A DNA stretch of 64,000 nucleotides from Onchocerca volvulus (lineage: Eukaryota; Nematoda; Chromadorea; Rhabditida; Onchocercidae), in the NCBI GenBank assembly GCA_000499405.2, contig HG738137.1:26595928-26659927 (forward strand). The letters are read 5' to 3'. Below are positions 61,901 through 64,000 of this stretch, piece after piece (the first letter of the stretch is position 1; each line of letters opens with the position of its first letter). Below the pieces are notes generated by a model. That model ran no database searches. It saw only the letters and a program-made list of their open reading frames with translations, and had not been told where the DNA came from. A program made the position numbers and the translations under genes.

Positions 61901-63170
61901 TGATTTGTCAGATAATTAATGTCTTCTACGATTCCATATCGCAACTTACACAAAATGCAAATATCTGCTAAGTACCCAATGTTAAAATTCATAATTAATA
62001 TTATTATACATAATTTCCAAGAATTTGAAAACTTCGCGGGATTCAAAGTGAGTCAACGTCAAATATCTAAATTAATTTAAATTTGTTCCAACTGAAAACT
62101 TCATACAATAAAAGAGTCAGATTCTTTAATCGGAATTACAAATTTTAATGAGCTGCATAGGCTGCAAAATGTTCAAAAAAACTGCATACGAAAAAATTAA
62201 CAAGAAAAATTTCATTGTAATAATTACCATGTGATCTTTGACGTGATGGTTGTAATATTTGCTCTAAATCTTTCTTGCACCAAATTTTGTTCTTTAAATT
62301 TTCAATATATAAATTATTTAAAATATCGAATTCTCCCAATTCAATTTTTCAAAAGTGTATTGTATTAAACTTGATTATATGCAAATTTTTTTCGGCTGAA
62401 AAATATAATAATTTAATTTTTTTTTTTTTGATTTCCTTAAAATTTGCAAGTGAAGAACACGGAGAGAGAAGAATTTCTCCACCAAATATATTTTTTTTTA
62501 AAATCCAGAACAAAATGAACTTTCTAGCATTGAGAATATTTCGCATTCATAAATTATGTCTTTTTTTACCATAATCGTTTCCATCTTAACACGTAATCAT
62601 TTGCAGTTTTAACAGTAATGTCGCTAATTATATTTATCAGTGATAAGATAGTACTATAAACGTCATATTTTAAGAAATTATCAATTTCAGATAGGTTAGT
62701 AGCATATTCTTTTCAAATAATTTTTTTGAATTCTTCTTCCGTCTGATGAATAATTGTTGCATTTCAAAAAACAATGATAAATGATATGATGATAATATGA
62801 GCAGTCAAGTGTAATTTTACTTCCGAGTAATTAGTAGATGGTGTCATATTTTATGTTTCTCTAAAAAGGAAGCGGCACCTCTTAAAGTAATAGTTTGTGA
62901 TGATTTCCCCTAAAATAGAAATTAATTTTAAAATTTAATTTAACGATTTCAAGAGTCAACAAATGTTTATTCTACTTGTGCAATAAGTACCTGAAATATG
63001 CATAGCAATGATCATCGGCCTAGTATTACTATTTTGGCCAGTATATATATTTGCCCGAAAATAATAAATTATTATGCTAAGGGATATTTACATTAACGAC
63101 AAATAGTGTACGCTGGAATTACACGTATGTTTCACGTTTTCTATTCTTGTCAGTTTTTTTTTTTTTTTTT
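58936..63170. other. AT-rich region without a supported gene
   Basis: Apart from the island at 60960-61145, I see only A/T runs and short chance frames. A patch at 62440-62500 reads ASEEHGERRISPPN on the + strand without a splice context. A short inverted pair AGCTGGA / TCCAGCT lies at 60720-60755. Confidence 0.4.
60960..61145. other. Less AT-rich island with open frames on both strands
   Basis: The + strand from 60978 reads MFRFVLFMLHSLLALAMKNV (signal-peptide-like), then IDSQVPQFDFILPFIARIKI, and runs into an A-tract at 61158-61180. The minus strand reads LPLKIDENDFYSGYEWQYKI and KLRHLAINYIFHGQCKEGMQ. No splice-supported model on either strand. The A-tract beside the + frame might mark an old retroposed copy. 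Confidence 0.2.
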
Positions 63171-63205
63171 CATTCCTCAGATTTTAAAAAAAAAAAAAAG
63201 AAAAA

Positions 63206-63301
63206 ATGACATGTTTCGATCAAAATGATAATATCCTCATATTAGTTCTAGTAACTATCATTTTCATTTTATCTAGTAGAATTCGAAGAAAAACGAGCTG
63301 A
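63206..63301 (+). CDS. Candidate tiny membrane protein behind a strong acceptor site
   Basis: A long poly-T run and CATTCCTCAG (63171-63180) form an excellent spliced-leader-type acceptor. The first ATG downstream (63206) opens a 31-codon frame, MTCFDQNDNILILVLVTIIF then ILSSRIRRKTS: a short polar N-terminus, one hydrophobic helix and a basic stop-transfer segment. It could also splice from GTAACT (63252) in phase 0 to a piece at 63437-63493 (after ATTGCAG; ERLELIENDNGSRDSTMI, then stop). Nearby, 63342-63427 is open and exon-like (PRTILLTTQFYRSNIRG) but does not fit the phase. Confidence 0.3.
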   Translation: MTCFDQNDNILILVLVTIIFILSSRIRRKTS

Positions 63302-64000
63302 AAAGTTAGAAATAAATTGAAAGAGCCCAGAATAAAAGAGCCTAGGACAATATTGCTCACTACACAATTTTACCGTAGTAATATCAGAGGCATTGAATGC
63401 ACTGAAGCCTTAACAAATCGTGATAAATAATTGCAGGAACGTTTAGAATTGATTGAAAATGATAATGGTAGTCGAGATTCTACAATGATCTGATGATTTC
63501 ATAGATAACATCATCTGGGTAAATATTCGGTTATTTTATTAACTTTTTCCAATACTTGAAGAGAAAAAAATCAACAAATTATTAAATTTTTTGAAACATC
63601 TTATTAGCAGTACAAATTTTTTTCCGATGTGTTATAAATTTTCTGTAATTTTCGATTTCAAAATTCAAATAAATTAGTAATTAATATTTCAAAAATGAGT
63701 GTTACTCTTACAGACTAAATGTTAAAAGTGTATATTTAGTGTTCAGATTCCGTCAACGACTCGAAGTTGTAAATAAGCAACTAAAAATCAGTTCAATTTA
63801 GATAGTTTTCTTAAAAATTACTTGAAAACTCAAATAAATATTCATTATTTATTAATTCAAGTAAATGTATACTATATATATATTCTTTATTCAAATAAAC
63901 AAAGGAAGAGATCAATGATTAATTATGAATTTATTTGATCCGTAGAGCAAGAAACCGTTACATCGATTATTATTGTTCAAATTGAATAATGGCAATTGCT

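Noticed and set aside
1..64000. Search for CRISPR arrays, operon-like bacterial genes, viral genes or Wolbachia-derived inserts.
   Set aside because: No regularly spaced repeats, bacterial ribosome-binding sites, long uninterrupted bacterial frames or viral protein motifs were seen.

Overview
This is a eukaryotic window, most likely from a clade III (filarial or other spirurid) nematode. It is strongly AT-rich, full of long A/T homopolymers, and its genes are built from 70-290 nt exons joined by GT-AG (and a few GC-AG) introns with short TTTCAG-type acceptors. Several start codons sit just behind an acceptor-like site with no upstream exon, which fits spliced-leader trans-splicing. The two genes I can name, hemicentin (him-4) and an insulin receptor substrate (ist-1), are both X-linked in C. 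elegans as I recall it, so this may be an X-derived block. No bacterial genes, tRNAs, rRNAs or CRISPR arrays were seen.

Layout: (1) 1.25-5.4 kb, + strand: a five-exon gene for an unrecognised multi-pass membrane protein. (2) 6.37-24.02 kb, - strand: the 5' 32 coding exons of a hemicentin: signal peptide, von Willebrand A domain, linker, then 13 immunoglobulin domains. Every splice phase agrees and the reading frame is open for 4,867 nt. The 3' end is not found in the window. (3) About 9.9-12.8 kb: a decayed Helitron (Rep/Pif1-type helicase) on the + strand inside one hemicentin intron; a second Helitron-tail-like fragment lies at 1.5 kb. (4) 26.43-29.22 kb, - strand: a small unrecognised gene with a hydrophobic N-terminus and a Lys/Glu-rich tail. 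(5) 30.47-33.81 kb, - strand: an eight-exon cytosolic protein tyrosine phosphatase (418 aa) with all catalytic motifs. (6) 36.32-46.05 kb, - strand: an 18-exon insulin receptor substrate (918 aa) with PH and PTB domains, one YxxM motif and two RxRxxS motifs. (7) 46.1-64 kb: AT-rich, repeat-rich and gene-poor, with a few small candidate genes or exons, a 26-bp palindromic minisatellite and a TG microsatellite.

The genes do not form an obvious pathway. Hemicentin acts in the extracellular matrix; the phosphatase and the insulin receptor substrate are intracellular tyrosine-signalling proteins on the same strand, 2.5 kb apart, which is too far for a typical nematode operon. The most unusual points are three GC-AG introns sharing the donor GCAAGT, a 72-nt stop-free hemicentin intron that could be kept in frame, a long inverted repeat in the first intron of the insulin receptor substrate, and the small secreted or membrane ORFs. 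All gene models were assembled by eye from splice signals and phase; none has been checked against RNA or databases.
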